Below, piece by piece: positions 1-12,700 of a DNA stretch of 64,000 nt. Both the position numbers and the translations under genes were made by a program. This stretch comes from Centropus unirufus (Eukaryota; Chordata; Aves; Cuculiformes; Centropidae): the NCBI GenBank assembly GCA_013397695.1, contig VYZI01000018.1, positions 1,542,029 to 1,606,028 of the forward strand, read 5' to 3'. The notes beneath the pieces are model-generated. The model had not been told where the DNA came from, did not search any database, and was given only the letters and a program-made list of their open reading frames with translations. Each line of letters starts with the position of its first letter. Positions within the stretch are counted from its first letter, which is position 1.

Positions 1-2721
1 TTTATCCAGAAAGCACCTCAAAAATTAGCACTACGTTAAGGCAAAGGATGAAGAGATTCTGCAAATCAGTCTCAAATGGGCAAATGGGCAGAATCAGCAG
101 GTCAAAAATGTACGTTTACTCCGAGTATTCCTTCTCTAAAAAGAGATGGGATCATGTGATCAAATGAGGAAGAAATCATTCTGTTAAATATATGGACAGT
201 AACCCTTTGTGGTAACCCTTAACGGTGCCCTTTGTGGTATTCCCTGACCAAAAAACTCAAATTTTCTGATCTTTAAAGTACATGCTGCATTGATTCTGGA
301 TAATCTAATTTGTCCTTAAAATCAGAACAAGCAGAAGAAGTTGGTTTGTTGCTTTAAATGTACCCAGCACTTATCTTCAAAGACACTTTAACCGTATATG
401 CAAAAGGAAATTTATCTTTTTAAAACCTTCCTGTGTCCATTTTCACTGCAGTAAGAGAAATTTATAGGAAAGCTAACTAATTTTGTCTCTAGAGAGAATA
501 ATAGGAACTGTATCATTTCAGATGCTGCATGCCTTTCAGGGAACAAAGTAAAGCCTATTTCTTGTACTTACCTCTTCTTATACCTAATGACTTCTACAAC
601 TCAAGCCAGACACATAATATACCATAGCGAATGGCTGAAGAACAATACTTTCTCTTTAAAGAGAAAAAACAGCCATGCCTTTATTTCTGTCCTCTTGCTA
701 CTATTGTAATCAAGAAAGTTCTGTACTAATTTTTAAAATCTCCTACTACGTGCTCATTAAGACTCCATTTTACTAATTGTATCCTACAAGGTTGTCAACT
801 TGCATTTTCTCAGCTGATCTGTCACAGCTCACAAGAATGTTATAAAAAGTTATCAGGAGAGGATAGAAGTCAGTCATAGAGCATCAAACATTTAAAGAGA
901 AAAAATTGTCTCCCCCATTTCCCATAAAACTGTGGAAAGCCAAGCACTGCCATGTAACACCTTCAGGCAAGTCACACAGCCCTGATGACATTAACAATAT
1001 TATTACAAAATTTCTGTTTCAAACAGCAAATATTAAATTTACCTTTTCCATAAGGCCGTGTTATTTTGAGAAGGGTGAAAAGTTCTGTCTCAAATAACAC
1101 ATATTTTAATCAATTTTAAACAGAAATATTTTCTCCGTTTAGTTTTCCCTGCGTAACTATAAACTGCAACTACCCCAGCACCTGTAAATGCCACACTCAG
1201 AAACCATCCTTTTTTACTGACTGTGTTCTGCTTGAACGTTTTATTTCCACTACAGCAGTGGGAAGCACATATGCATCATTTTTTCCCTACAAAGAAGCAC
1301 TTGGCACTTGCAAGGGGTAAATTAAACTTTAAGTCCCCTGGGGTGAGCAGAGTATCTCTCTCCACAACTCTGCCAGCTGATTCTTCACCATATTGATTTC
1401 TCCTTTAGAAGATCAGCTGCAGGCATAAGTCTTTTATCTACTAGATAACATCAGTATTGATTACTTCTCAACCAGAAATCACACAATCTCATATAGCTAT
1501 TCATTTAAACAAAAGGCCAGATACAGAAGTACAAACTGAGCAATTATTCAGTGCAATGTTGATACCTGTCTTCTGCTGCACCAGTGCTACACGCTCTTCT
1601 TAAAACCATCCCACCAATCTTAACTATGCCTCATCCTACAGGTTTGATGGCATGAGATATGCTAAATACAAGAGACATAATGCAAGAGCAGCCAGAAATG
1701 GGGAAAATTCAGAGCGAAAGGGAAATGCTTGAAGGGTCCTCATCCAGTGCCAATTCTACAGTACAGCATTAGTACTTCAGGACATCTACAATTCTCCGTG
1801 TCTTAAATGGGAATGCACAAAGCAGCAGGACCAGGAGAACATAACAACAACTTACAGCCACTGGGTCTGCATATGCCTGAGGCATGGGAGTATGAACAGC
1901 TTCTTTGTTTTCTTTTTGTCTGCAAAGTACTTATTTTACAAATAAAACAGAATGAACCCTTTCATTTCCCCTGGATGAACAGAATTTTTCTTTTTTAATT
2001 TGTTTTACCAATTGTTTTGGAACTTAGAGATATTTAATTTCAGATCTTTCTTTTCTATCAAATATTCCATCACAGTATCCTCACCTTTCAGTAACAATCT
2101 TGTTTTTTCTATAAAGTATCTTAAAACGAAGCCTTCTTTAAGTGGAACTGATTTATTTGGAATCAGTTATTTGAAAACTGAGGAATTCAGCAAGGAAGAA
2201 GTTGACCGCAAAGCACCATACGTGAGGCTGCACCTTGCAGTAACCACAAGGAACTCTAGCTCAGGAAAGAAGGTCTCCACAATGGATTTTAAATTTCAAA
2301 CTTTAAGAAACTACCCACAAGGAATGTCAATTGGACATAGTTTTTAAAATTAATATTATTATTGATTAGTAGCATTTTGGGGCTTGGAAATTATTTTATT
2401 TACCTTAATAAGAGGACTGGAACATTTCTCAAAGTCTATTTTAGCTCCATACTCTCAGAAAGATCATGAAACTTCTTTCTCAGGACCATCATGAGTGAAA
2501 AAAAAGACCGAGACCACCAACAATAACCAAATTTTTATTTTTGTTAATGCAACATCTATTGAAGCTCACCCTCTGACACCTGGGGAACAGGGAGCTCCAA
2601 GGCAGGCTCACAATATGCTCAGCAGTAGAATGGTACAAAACAATATCCCAAAGCTGTTAATCAAACTAATTTGTAACTACAGAGGGAAACCACTCAAATT
2701 ACAGCCCATGGTTTTGCTTAC
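1..2721 (-). other. OSBPL6 intron 3, partial
   Basis: AT-rich intronic sequence between the donor at 2721 and the left edge. I looked on the minus strand for the PH-domain exon and saw none. The only patterns are chance open frames, the longest of 115 codons at 2000-2347 on the plus strand with no recognisable motif, and a short direct repeat of CCCTTTGTGGTA near 202 and 228. I see no RNA gene or recent mobile element. Confidence 0.75.
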
Positions 2722-2817
2722 CTTAGATAGAGATATGTGATCAGTTTCAAGGAACTGCTTGCTTAAAGAAGGGTCTGTGCTTCCCGAAGAAGCCTTCCGC
2801 TCCAAAATATGAGCACT
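2722..2817 (-). CDS. OSBPL6: ORP6 second coding exon (32 codons, phase 0-0)
   Basis: On the minus strand a pyrimidine-rich tract ending TTTTTTTGTTAG (AG at 2819-2818) is followed by 96 bases encoding SAHILERKASSGSTDP, then SLSKQFLETDHISLSK, and then AAG|GTAAGC (GT at 2721-2720). The ORP6 protein continues after its first 34 residues with SIHILER, a Ser-rich ASSS segment and an S-x-LSK end. The order and length agree, with several substitutions. Joined to the previous exon this gives residues 35-66. The exon begins and ends between codons, so skipping it would keep the frame. The piece is polar and disordered-looking and lies just before the PH domain, whose exon is outside the window. Confidence 0.9.
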
Positions 2818-2874
2818 CTAACAAAAAAAAGGCAATTAAAGATAACAACTTACCATTCAATGTTACTTTTCAAA

Positions 2875-3523
2875 TCACAGAATCTCAGAATCATTGAGGT
2901 ATGAAAAGACTTAAAAATTAGTCCATCTGTCAGCCCAACATCACTATGCCTACTAAACCATGTCCCAAAATGCCACATCTACATGTTTTTTGAATGCCTT
3001 TAGGGATGCTGACTCAACCACTTCCCTGGGTGTTCCAGTGCTTCACCACTCTTTCAGCGAAGAATTTTTTTTCTCATATCAAATCTAATCATCCCCTGGC
3101 ACAACTTGAGGCTATTTCCTCTCATTCTATCACTTGTTATGTGGAAGAAGTGACCAGCACCCACCTAACTATAACCCTCTTTCAGGTAGTTGTAGAGTCG
3201 TAAGGTCTCTCCTCAGCCTCCTCTTCTCCAGGATAAACAATTCCAGTTCCCTCAGCTGCTCCCCATATGTGCTCCAGCCCCTTCACCAGCTTCAGTGCCC
3301 TTCTCTGGACACGCTCCATCCCCTCTATGTCCTCATAGCTAGGCACCCAAAACTGAACACGGTATTCGAGGTGCGGCCTCACCAGCGCCAAGCACAGGGG
3401 CAGAATCATCTCCCTGCACCTGGCTGACTATGCTGGTTCTTATATATACGAAGATGCTGTTGGCCTTTTTGGCCACCTGGGTACTCTGCTGGTTCATGTT
3501 CGGTTGGCTGTCAACCAGCAACT
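2875..3523 (-). mobile_element. CR1 LINE fragment, 3' part
   Basis: On the minus strand this reads as the end of CR1 ORF2 followed by the 3' UTR. The decayed frame at 3409-3182 contains LVRPHLEY...QFWVPSYED and ERVQRRALKLVKGLEH, typical of the region after the reverse transcriptase. The 3' end lies at about 2875, where the plus strand reads CACAGAATCTCAGAATCATTGAGGT, a form of the CR1 tail. It is 5'-truncated at about 3523 and no longer intact, with stops and indels, so it is a dead copy. It lies in the same orientation as OSBPL6, 58 bases upstream of the exon 3 acceptor in the direction of transcription. Confidence 0.9.
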
Positions 3524-4964
3524 TAGACATTAAGGAACGAACAACCAGTCATGACATCCATTGCATGCAATACCAGCATCGTGTCTCAAAAGGTACCAAA
3601 TACTACCCATGCATAACGTAAGTGCACAAATAGTTTGTCATCTGAGGCACTAAACCTCTCTTTCCCTCCTCTCTTTATTATTTTTAAACTGCTTAGTCTG
3701 TGCAGCCTAGAAATGGCTGAGAACTAAAAAAAAACCCAGTAAAGACAACTAACACAGCTTTCAGAGATGCAGAGTGCTCTAGCCAGATCTTTTTATACTT
3801 TCTGCTCAGATACAAGACACTAAGGATACATATTGTGCAGCCAGCACTGCCCTACATTCATTTCTGAAGCAAACCATGGCACATAAGTTATTACTGCATT
3901 TAACATTCATTATCACACCTTAGTATTGTTACTGACTTGTCAACTGAGGTGCAGTAACTCATTACACAAGGGCTTTTCATAGATTTCAGGTGTTCAGGAG
4001 ATCAGTTACTGGATCTCAGCTGATGGGATTGCTGGTGAACATTCATGCAACACAATAACTTTAAACCATTAGAGGTTGTTTTATGTATGACAATACTACA
4101 AAATGTAATATATTCAAAGCATGGTACAAAAATGAAATGCGTTACGTCACAACGAGTTCTGAAATAAACTGCTGCTCTTAAAAGACATCTGAAATGTCTT
4201 CCCATTTTCCACAATCACTTCATTCATATTTTGAAAAATAATTTTTGCTACAGGAGAAAATAACCCCATTCTGTATGGATATGCATTTTGTTCCCTGGTG
4301 AAATTTTGCTCCATGTCATACCATTATTTGCTAAGAATTCTACCATAACAAGTAGTATCACTTTGACATAAAATAAAGCTATTTCGTTTCCAGGACACGT
4401 AGTGCAATAAAAAACTTGCAATTCCAATTACCCTCTGAGAAGGGTAAGTCATTCTTAACTGAAAACAGCAATTATATTTTGCTCACAATTAAGCTTCTTT
4501 ACATTCAATGAAGAAGAGACTACATAGGTATAAGGGATAGCAGAAACAATCAGGGAATATTAAAATACATACAACAGCACGGTAAATATTGTTTATACAT
4601 ATAACAAAGGGCATAGGGACCATAACAAACTTAATTAAAATAAACACAGCTATTCATATAAATGCATACATAACAGAGACCACATCTTGCTGCAGAGCAA
4701 CACACAGACCTTCATTGCCCTCTTTCAATTTGCACCTTTGAATGAGAACAGGAAAAGATGGGGACTGCCTCTGTTGCCAGAGGAGATTAATAAGCACCCC
4801 TCCCATATGCAACAATAACTGGCATTTATTTTCAGCTACTTTTAATTTAATTTAGCAGTGAAGAATGTGGAAAAGCAGCAGTATTATATTACTTGACACA
4901 TTTCGCACAATACGCTTTAAAAACTTCTCCTTTATCAAAGAAAGGCCAATCTTGGGACTCGGAC

Positions 4965-5403
4965 TTCAGTAAAACCTTTGACACTATTTCTCATACCATT
5001 TTGCTTTAGAAACTGGCTAACACTGGCCTGCATTGGCTCACCCTCTCCTGGGTGGAAAACCGGCTGAATGGCCGGGCCCAAAGAGTTGTGGTAAATGGAG
5101 CTAAATCCAGCTGGAGGCCGGTCACAAGTGGTGTTCCCCAGGGCTCAGTGCTGGGACCACTCCTGTTCAATATCTTTATCAATGACCAGGATGCAGGGAT
5201 TGAATGGAAAGTTCACAGACGACACTAAGCTGGGAGGAAGTGTTGATCTGCTTGAGGGTAGTGAGGCTCTTCAAATGGATCTGAACAGGCTGTACCGATG
5301 GGCTGAGACCAATGAGATGAGGTTTACCAAGACCACATGGGACACAACAACCCCGTGCAGTGCTACAGGCTGGAAAGGGGCCTGGAGGAGAAGGACCTCT
5401 ATG
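4965..5403 (+). mobile_element. CR1 LINE fragment, reverse transcriptase part
   Basis: A plus-strand piece of CR1 ORF2. It starts near FSKTFDTISH, continues as WVENRLNGRAQRVVVNG, then GVPQGSVLGPLLFNIFIND (coded from 5130), a hallmark of non-LTR reverse transcriptases. The catalytic FADD motif appears as FTDD with DTKLGGSVD near 5213-5240, but in a different frame, so a deletion between the two has broken the ORF. The tail end resembles GEEKDL-type CR1 sequence and stops near 5403. It lacks both ends of CR1, including the 3' tail, so it is an internal relic. It cannot make a working enzyme. Confidence 0.9.
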
Positions 5404-5985
5404 ATTTTTCTTGTCTTCTCATCGAACAGATTAAATGCAACTTCTGTCATGTTGACACAACATAAAAGAAAACTTAAATCCGTTCTTCTAAGCAAGATTA
5501 AACCGTCACTTGATTAGCACAATCAGGACTCCCAACTTTCTTGCCAGTTTTGTTTGGCAGGCAGGAATCCCTCCATCTTGAGATGGAGCAATGCCCGACA
5601 CAGATGTTCTGAAGGTCTCTTATGTAGCAGCCAGTGCAGTTTGTTGTTACATAACTGCAATTTCATTTTGTACAATATTTAGAGTGGAGTAACCCAACAG
5701 CCCTCAGTTTGCCAGATTGCTAGTGACATTTTCAGTCGCATAATTTTAAAGCAAAGAGGTTTTTGTGCATTTTTATGTTTTTAATTCAGTCCTCAGTCAT
5801 TGCAGTTCCACTTCAGTTGAGAAATATATTATCTAACAACACTTTAATGGACGCTGTCTTATTCAACTATCTGTTTGGAAATAGGAAAATTAACACTTTT
5901 TAAATAAAATTGCCATGTTTACATTCCTTATTTCAGGAGGTGTTGTCTTGTTGTCTGTAAATGTCTGCTTTCCGATTCTTTTGTC

Positions 5986-6020
5986 ATATTATTATATTAT
6001 TATATTATTATTATAGTATT
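5986..6020. repeat. ATT/TTA microsatellite
   Basis: Interrupted run of ATT units (ATATTATTATATTATTATATTATTATTATAG). Likely length-variable. Confidence 0.85.
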
Positions 6021-9000
6021 AATTTGGCATATTATTTTTCTGCAAAGTCACAGCTAGAAATTACATCATTATTTGGCATTTTGAAAAGCAGGTATGTTTA
6101 TAATGCACGAGTTCAGTTACTTAGCATCACAGAAATAAAACTGTATCAATCTTGATATTATCTAGAGGTTTGGTTTTGTTTTAATAAGAAATATAGACCT
6201 GGTAAAGGAAACAGTTAAAATATGCTGATGAGAAGAAAAGGAAGAAGGAAGCAGATCAATACATCTTCTGGATTTTGTTTATAGAAACAGAAAAATGAAT
6301 AGGCCATTAATCTAGATGCACCAATCAGCCCGGTACCCTCACTTCTCTTGTCCCAGAAACACAGGTAATCTCTGCAACGCTCCATTCCAGATTTCTCTCA
6401 TGCTTCAGGATTAGCTGTGTGCTATAACTGGCTTGTCCTGGGGGAAAACCATCATGATCAAATTCTGTGTGCTGTTGGAAATGAATTCAACAAGATTACA
6501 AATTTAACTAAAATTGCTGCGTAATCCCATTCCTGAATCTTAGCCCTAACTACAAACTTTCCTTCAGCTTTGAGATTATTTGGAACATGCATTTTATACG
6601 TGAGCGCATATTTGCCCCAGAACATCCCTGACAAGCATACGGGTAGGGAACACAAACGCTGATTCTGCCCTGCATTTTCTTCATGCTTCTTCCCAAAGAC
6701 ATATGAGGGAGAAGGAAGCTGATGCAGAGAATAACAATATGATGTTGTTTCATAATCTCATCATCTCGGGAGGGAAAGAATAGAAAACCTATCTTTCTAT
6801 ATATCTTGCCAACTTTGCTTCCCAGTTAAGAGTTCAGTGTCCCATTCACCTTGCTCACCAGAACAAATGCTAGCACATGGAGCATCTGGTCTCCACCAGG
6901 CCAGAGGCTGAAGACCATCATGTTTTTTAACTGAATCTGACATCCCAAGGAAACAGAAGAGATTTTGGGCATAAAGAGATATGGAATCTAGTGAAGCACA
7001 AGCATCCATGCCTCTCTTTCTGCTTTGCTGCTTAATTACTTAATGGAAATTAATTCTATTTTATGCATCGAGTTCTCTCTAATGTATAATTTATTAATTT
7101 TTTAGAAAAAAAACCCAAGTTGATGAGGAATTTATTGCATTGGGTTCAGACTCTCTTTAGTTCTGAAATGTGTACAAGATGTGGCTAACATTCATTCATT
7201 AATGAATTAAAAACAAGTGGGTCACGTTTTGCTGGTTTGCAGCATTCAGCAATTCTCAACAGCCATAATCATCAGGCCTTGCCATACACTGCTCTACAAC
7301 ATTAATTTAAAATAGAACTTTTCTCTCTGGGTTGTTTGTGTTGTTTTCTCAATCTGAAGGACTAGCTAGTGCATCTTTTATTATCTGCTATTCACTGGCA
7401 TTCTTTTTGCAACCTAGCTACCCCTGCACAAACCTGTGTTCTTATTTGAGTTCTCTTTGGTATGAAGTGCAATGCTCAATCACTTTCTCTCAACTAAAAT
7501 CCAAGTATTCTCCAGCTGAAATACAGCAGCGGGTAGATACAGATTCGACTACGGACTAATATTATTTACAAACAGAATAACCTTGAAATTTGCTTTTATC
7601 TAAGGCTTCTCGTTCAGCTCTTGGCTTCCCTTCTGTTGATGTAGGAATACAGTCTTAAACATCACCTGTGAGAGAAGGGTGAGTAAAAATCAAACCAAAC
7701 CAACCATGTCTACATCAATGTATTTCTCCTTTCTTTACTAGAGCACATCTATCTTTATTTGCATAAAGCAACCTACTTTGTTTAATTAGTAAAAGTCCTA
7801 CACTCATCCTTAGTCTCTCCTATTGACAATGTTCCATCGCTGCTTTCAATGACTTCGGCTATCAGCCAACAGACAAAGGAAGTAAACAATACTTTATGAA
7901 TAGCATATTTAGTTATTTTTTTTTAATTTCTCCTCATAGCACATGCTCATCTTGTAGAGAAATGTGCTTAACAACATTTTCTCTTTGTAACCTTTTTACT
8001 GAAAGTCAAGTATATCTAAGCAGCAGTTCAGCAGCGTATTAATAATATAAAGGTATGTATGTCTCTAATTCTTTCCTAGGATATGCAAAATACACACTTC
8101 TTGTGTCACAGAAACATCAAGGATTTGTTAGCTCAGGAGCTTTCTGTCAGCCCTTTCTGGAAATGTAGCTTTTATGGTACGTAGCACTTCACGTCAATGC
8201 TTCGAGTCTCTGAAAGCAAAAATGCCTTTACTTTTCAAGGTACTTTTTGACAAACTCTGAAGAGAAATAATCTCTTGCTTCTCTGAAAAGCTTCTTGGAG
8301 GGAAGTATTAGCACAACTGGTTAAAGCAGAAAAGAGCTATCGTTGTAACAGAAATCTTCTTGTTGCCAGAGTAAGGGTTTGGAATGAATACCAAGTCACA
8401 GTCTGAGTCCTTAATAGGAATCTTCTCCTATGACATTTTAGATTTTAATACCCTTGCCTCAGAAGAGACACCATTTGACAGAGAGAACACAAATGTTTGC
8501 TAATGACACAAAGCTTTTTTATGACTACTGAATAATCACAATTAAAAGGATTCATATTTTGTTAAATAGTCTCAGGCTGGCACTTCATTTTTTTAGCGCT
8601 GATGTAGTTAAAAAAAAAAAAAGATGGAAAATAAAATCACATAGACAAAAGAAAACTGTTCCTCGATATGCTCAGTTGTTAACTAATTAAAGCACTCTAG
8701 ACATGTTGAATGGCCTTCTTCAGGAAATATATGCAGTTTTCACTTTAAAAATGGTTGCAAGGAAGTCCAGGTTAAAGCCAAAAAGTCAAATACACGCCTA
8801 AAAAAGCACATAGGTTAAAAAAAAAAGAAAGCCCTTTCCTCTTCCTTGCACAAGCTACCCATTTAGACTTTCCCCATTATTCCTTAAACTCTGATATATA
8901 TGCAGTACAAAAATACAGGAGCTAGGGAAAAAAGGTTTTGAAAAATGTTTAATCAGATATTTTTTTCCTATTGGGGAAAAAAAAGTTTGGATGAAACATC

Positions 9001-9335
9001 TTCATCTTAAATTCCAGGATGAAGTATTTAATAAAAATACAAATAGAGCAATGCCAGAACAGCGAATAGCTTTACTAATACACACTTAGTCTGCCTAATA
9101 CATTGTTCAATTTGATGTGGATGATTTAAATCACACATGAGTATCTTCAAAACAGAAGCCTTCATATAACAGCTGCCATCACCGTCTCTCTTGTTTTCAT
9201 TTTTGTGTCTTTTCTTTCTAGTGAGGAAATGAAAATAAAATCATGCTTCTTTTCTTCCTCCTTCCCCCTTATTTGTTTCCAAGAAATCCTAGATGGTACT
9301 TCAGAAGCGTTGCACTTCTTCCCTCTGAATTTATT

Positions 9336-9358
9336 TGTGTGTGTGTGTGTGTGCGTGT
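9336..9358. repeat. (TG)n microsatellite
   Basis: Eleven or so TG units with one CG interruption near the 3' end (TGTGTGTGCGTGT). Inside OSBPL6 intron 2. Confidence 0.9.
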
Positions 9359-9758
9359 ACAGACACATTCCTCACTGATGCCAGTGCCCATTTTGGACCA
9401 AGCTGCAGACAGAAAATGAGTGCACATCAAGCTAATATCAATTAAGTTTGAGGACACTTAAATTGTAAGAATATTGATTTTTTTAAATGTACAAGATGAC
9501 CTTTTAATTTATATTCTCAAGGAAAGTGAGACATGCTCACGTAGGCACAGAGGTGCAACCATTGTAGAGGGGAAAAAATGAGACAGGAGGAATCCAAGAG
9601 TGACCGTGTTCTGAAAACACCACTTCAAATTATCTGTCGTAACTTACATGGGTAATTAGGCTTTTACGCGAGCAATTTCCCAGATTTTCTACTGGAACAT
9701 AGCTACAAGCACCATTTCTAATCAAAGTGACACAGTTTGAAATAAGGACTCTTTCTTC

Positions 9759-9793
9759 ATAGCACATATCTGAACATAGCACATATCTGAATC
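9759..9793. repeat. Short tandem duplication
   Basis: The unit CATAGCACATATCTGAA occurs twice in direct succession, the second copy followed by TCTG. The two copies are identical, pointing to a recent duplication. Confidence 0.85.
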
Positions 9794-12700
9794 TGTAAGG
9801 CAGCCCTAGAGGTAAGATAACTCAGACAACAATGTTTATGAAGCTCAGAGAACATGAACACGTGGCCCTGTGGGACAGCTTGGCATGTACAGTATCCTTG
9901 TCAAGAACTTAAGACTCCTGCACAGTTTCTTTTTTCCCTCATAGACCCTTCAGACATTGTGCTGGCTTGCTTTACAGAGCAGGCTATCTGTCCCTTCTTG
10001 ATTGCTCCAGCCCATTTAATCCCTTCAACAGCTTTAAGGCCAGGTCTTTCTTAGAATAAGGCAGCATCTCCCTCTGTCTCCAGCATTGTACTCTCGGACC
10101 TTGTCTCCAAACCACTGTAGACCTTACCAAGGGCAGCAGCACTCTTTATCCAAATATCCATTGATTCGAGAGGCCCTATCCAATTCACATCCACACAGAC
10201 ATACCTTTCTGGTTGCCATGTGTCTATCATGGAAATTTTAGGCAGAAATATAGGCACAAGACAAGGAACATATGCTATGTGACTGCAGGCTGGCTTCACA
10301 ACATACAGACAGTGAGCCTAATGCATCCAGCGTGAACTGGGCCCCTGGACATGTGTTTCTGTCTATGCATGCCAGCAACTTTGCCCCCAAGGATCCCCAG
10401 AGCTGGAGCAGGAATACCTCATACTTTCAACACATCCATTGGCATTGGTGTTCAGGGATGCCTACCACCCCTGTGGGGTCAATATGCACTAGCTCCCTCC
10501 ACGTCTTACTTACATGGGTTCTTATCCTGTCCCCAGACAAATAAGTAGTCAAGAGAGCCTCGCTTTGAAAGTCCTTACCTTCTTCTGAAGGTCCAATTAT
10601 GTCCTCTGTACATGTTCACTCATCAAGTACTTTGCTGTTATCCACTTGAGTGAAGACAAAGAAATCAAACAGGCCTGAGATTTGTGACTGCACTTACGAC
10701 ACATGCTATGGCATTGAACTTAATGCAATATTCACATGAGTGACCTACAGCTTCATAAGTCACTCTATTCATTGTTCCAGACATTTTTTCAGATAGTGAA
10801 GTAATACACATGATCTCCTGAACCCAAGGAATATTTTCAAACTCTATTAAGACACATAATTACAAAAAAAATCTTATAGAGTAGCAGGAACTAAGCAATT
10901 TAGAAAATAAATTTATGTTTTTGTTAACAAATCTTGCCACTTCATTCTTAGGTGCCTCAGAACATTTTAAGTTGTTCCCTTTGAAGTACTTACTTAATGC
11001 TTCCTACTCTAACACTGCCTTAATTGTATCATGTGAAAAACGTAAATTAGCAAAGAGAGCAAAAGATCATCACATCACTGTGATAATAGAACTTGGCACT
11101 TAGTGGCACCTTCAGTTTGAAACACTTCAAAACAATAATTTTTGTTGAAATAATTCTCACAAACTACCGAGAAGTAAAAATGCTCTTAGAAGCCTATGCG
11201 TTGCTACAGAGCAAAACTAGGAATAAGGCTCCACATTCTCAGGTCTGTACCTTAACTACTAGACAACTGTCCATCCTTGCTTGCCTTTCTTTTAAATTCA
11301 CAGGGAGACAGTAACAAGTCAAATTACAGGTAGACACCAAGAACTTTTTCCCACAGGAAAATGTTAGGCTGTCCGCAGCAAGTGAGCATGTCGGTTGGCA
11401 CTCGGTTTAAGAATAAAGAAGTGATAGAGTGATATCAGGCTTCTTGTTCACATGGAATACGTTATATTATATTGCAACCTTGTTTGAGGAACACTGTCTA
11501 TGGCATCCTGGACAGATTATATTGTATTTGTTTCTGAGGCTGAATTCTATAATGAAGCCACAAAAACATCTTTGACATCTTTGATTGAAACTGACCAAAA
11601 CAAGGAGAAACTTGAGTTTGAGGTATCTCAAGATATTTTAAAAAAAAACTGCATGAGCAAGAACACTCCCTTCCTATCCCTTCATCAACTCTGAATACAT
11701 CTAACTATTCTCAGGTTCCCAGACTGTTTGCAACCATTTTTTCCCCTTTCACTCTTCAACCAGCTCTCCCAGACCCTGCTGATCACAGAAAAACACACTT
11801 CCCTTACTTTCCTTCTCTGTTCTGCCCTTTCTTTTCCAGCCAGGTGTACAAACCAGTCCTTGCTTCTTCGGTTCACATCCTACAACCTCACAAAGCCCAC
11901 CCAGTTCTCTCCCCTATTCATTTCTTTCATTTATTGATGTCCTGACCAAAAGTCTCATTCCCTAAATCAATTACCTTCAACTTCCTATACTGTACACCTG
12001 AGTACTCCATTTCTGGCACTTCTTACTTCTCCCTCCTGCACCACCCACTTGCTTGACTGCCCAGGTGAACTCTAGTTCACAGAACCTGATGGTCCCTGCA
12101 GTACATCTATGAGAAACTTGCAGCTCATTATCTCCAGGGGAAAATCTTGATGGCAGTCTTCTTAGGCAAGAGACTTCCTCTCATAATTCTACATATATTC
12201 TTCTTGACATTAGCTGAAAGCATGAATCTCTAGAATTGACATGGAACCTGTGTTACTATATTTTCCTGTTATGCACATCTCTTCTATCGTGCTTTTAAAT
12301 TAGGTGATGGAAGAGATAACAGGTAAGTCACCTCTCTCTTTTTCTGCCTCCAATCTCTATCTCATCCAGTCATCACTTTATGCTAGCAACTGTCTTTTAA
12401 TACATGCTGAATGCAGTGCATAGCACTCTGAGGCCTAGATTCCTACTGCATCCCTGTATCCAGATAATTATTAGCCCTTTTTGTGAGTTACCATACGTTT
12501 CATCCCCAGAGTCACCTGCTGCAATAACTTTTTTATAATCTTCCAATTACTTTATAAACTAACGTGTCTTTCTGCATCCCTTGAGCACACCCCTTCTCAT
12601 ATTAGTCAATATTGCTCCTACTGGAAGGGGAAAAAGAAAACCCCAACATTAAATTATGACAAGCAGATGACTGCTGCTCTGGAAAAACTCTTTTTTTCCC

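Noticed and set aside
1..2721. Search for the ORP6 PH-domain exon (KRKWPLKGWHK-type motif) on the minus strand
   Set aside because: No match was seen, so the exon is taken to lie beyond the left edge.
5095..5517. 140-codon plus-strand frame near 5.1-5.5 kb
   Set aside because: Its first part is a shifted frame of the CR1 reverse transcriptase fragment and the rest is unrelated flanking sequence; not a host gene.
8495..8515. TTTGCTAATGACACAAAGCTT, which translates as FANDTKL and resembles the CR1 FADDTKL motif
   Set aside because: The bases on either side do not match CR1, so one short match is not enough to call a fragment.
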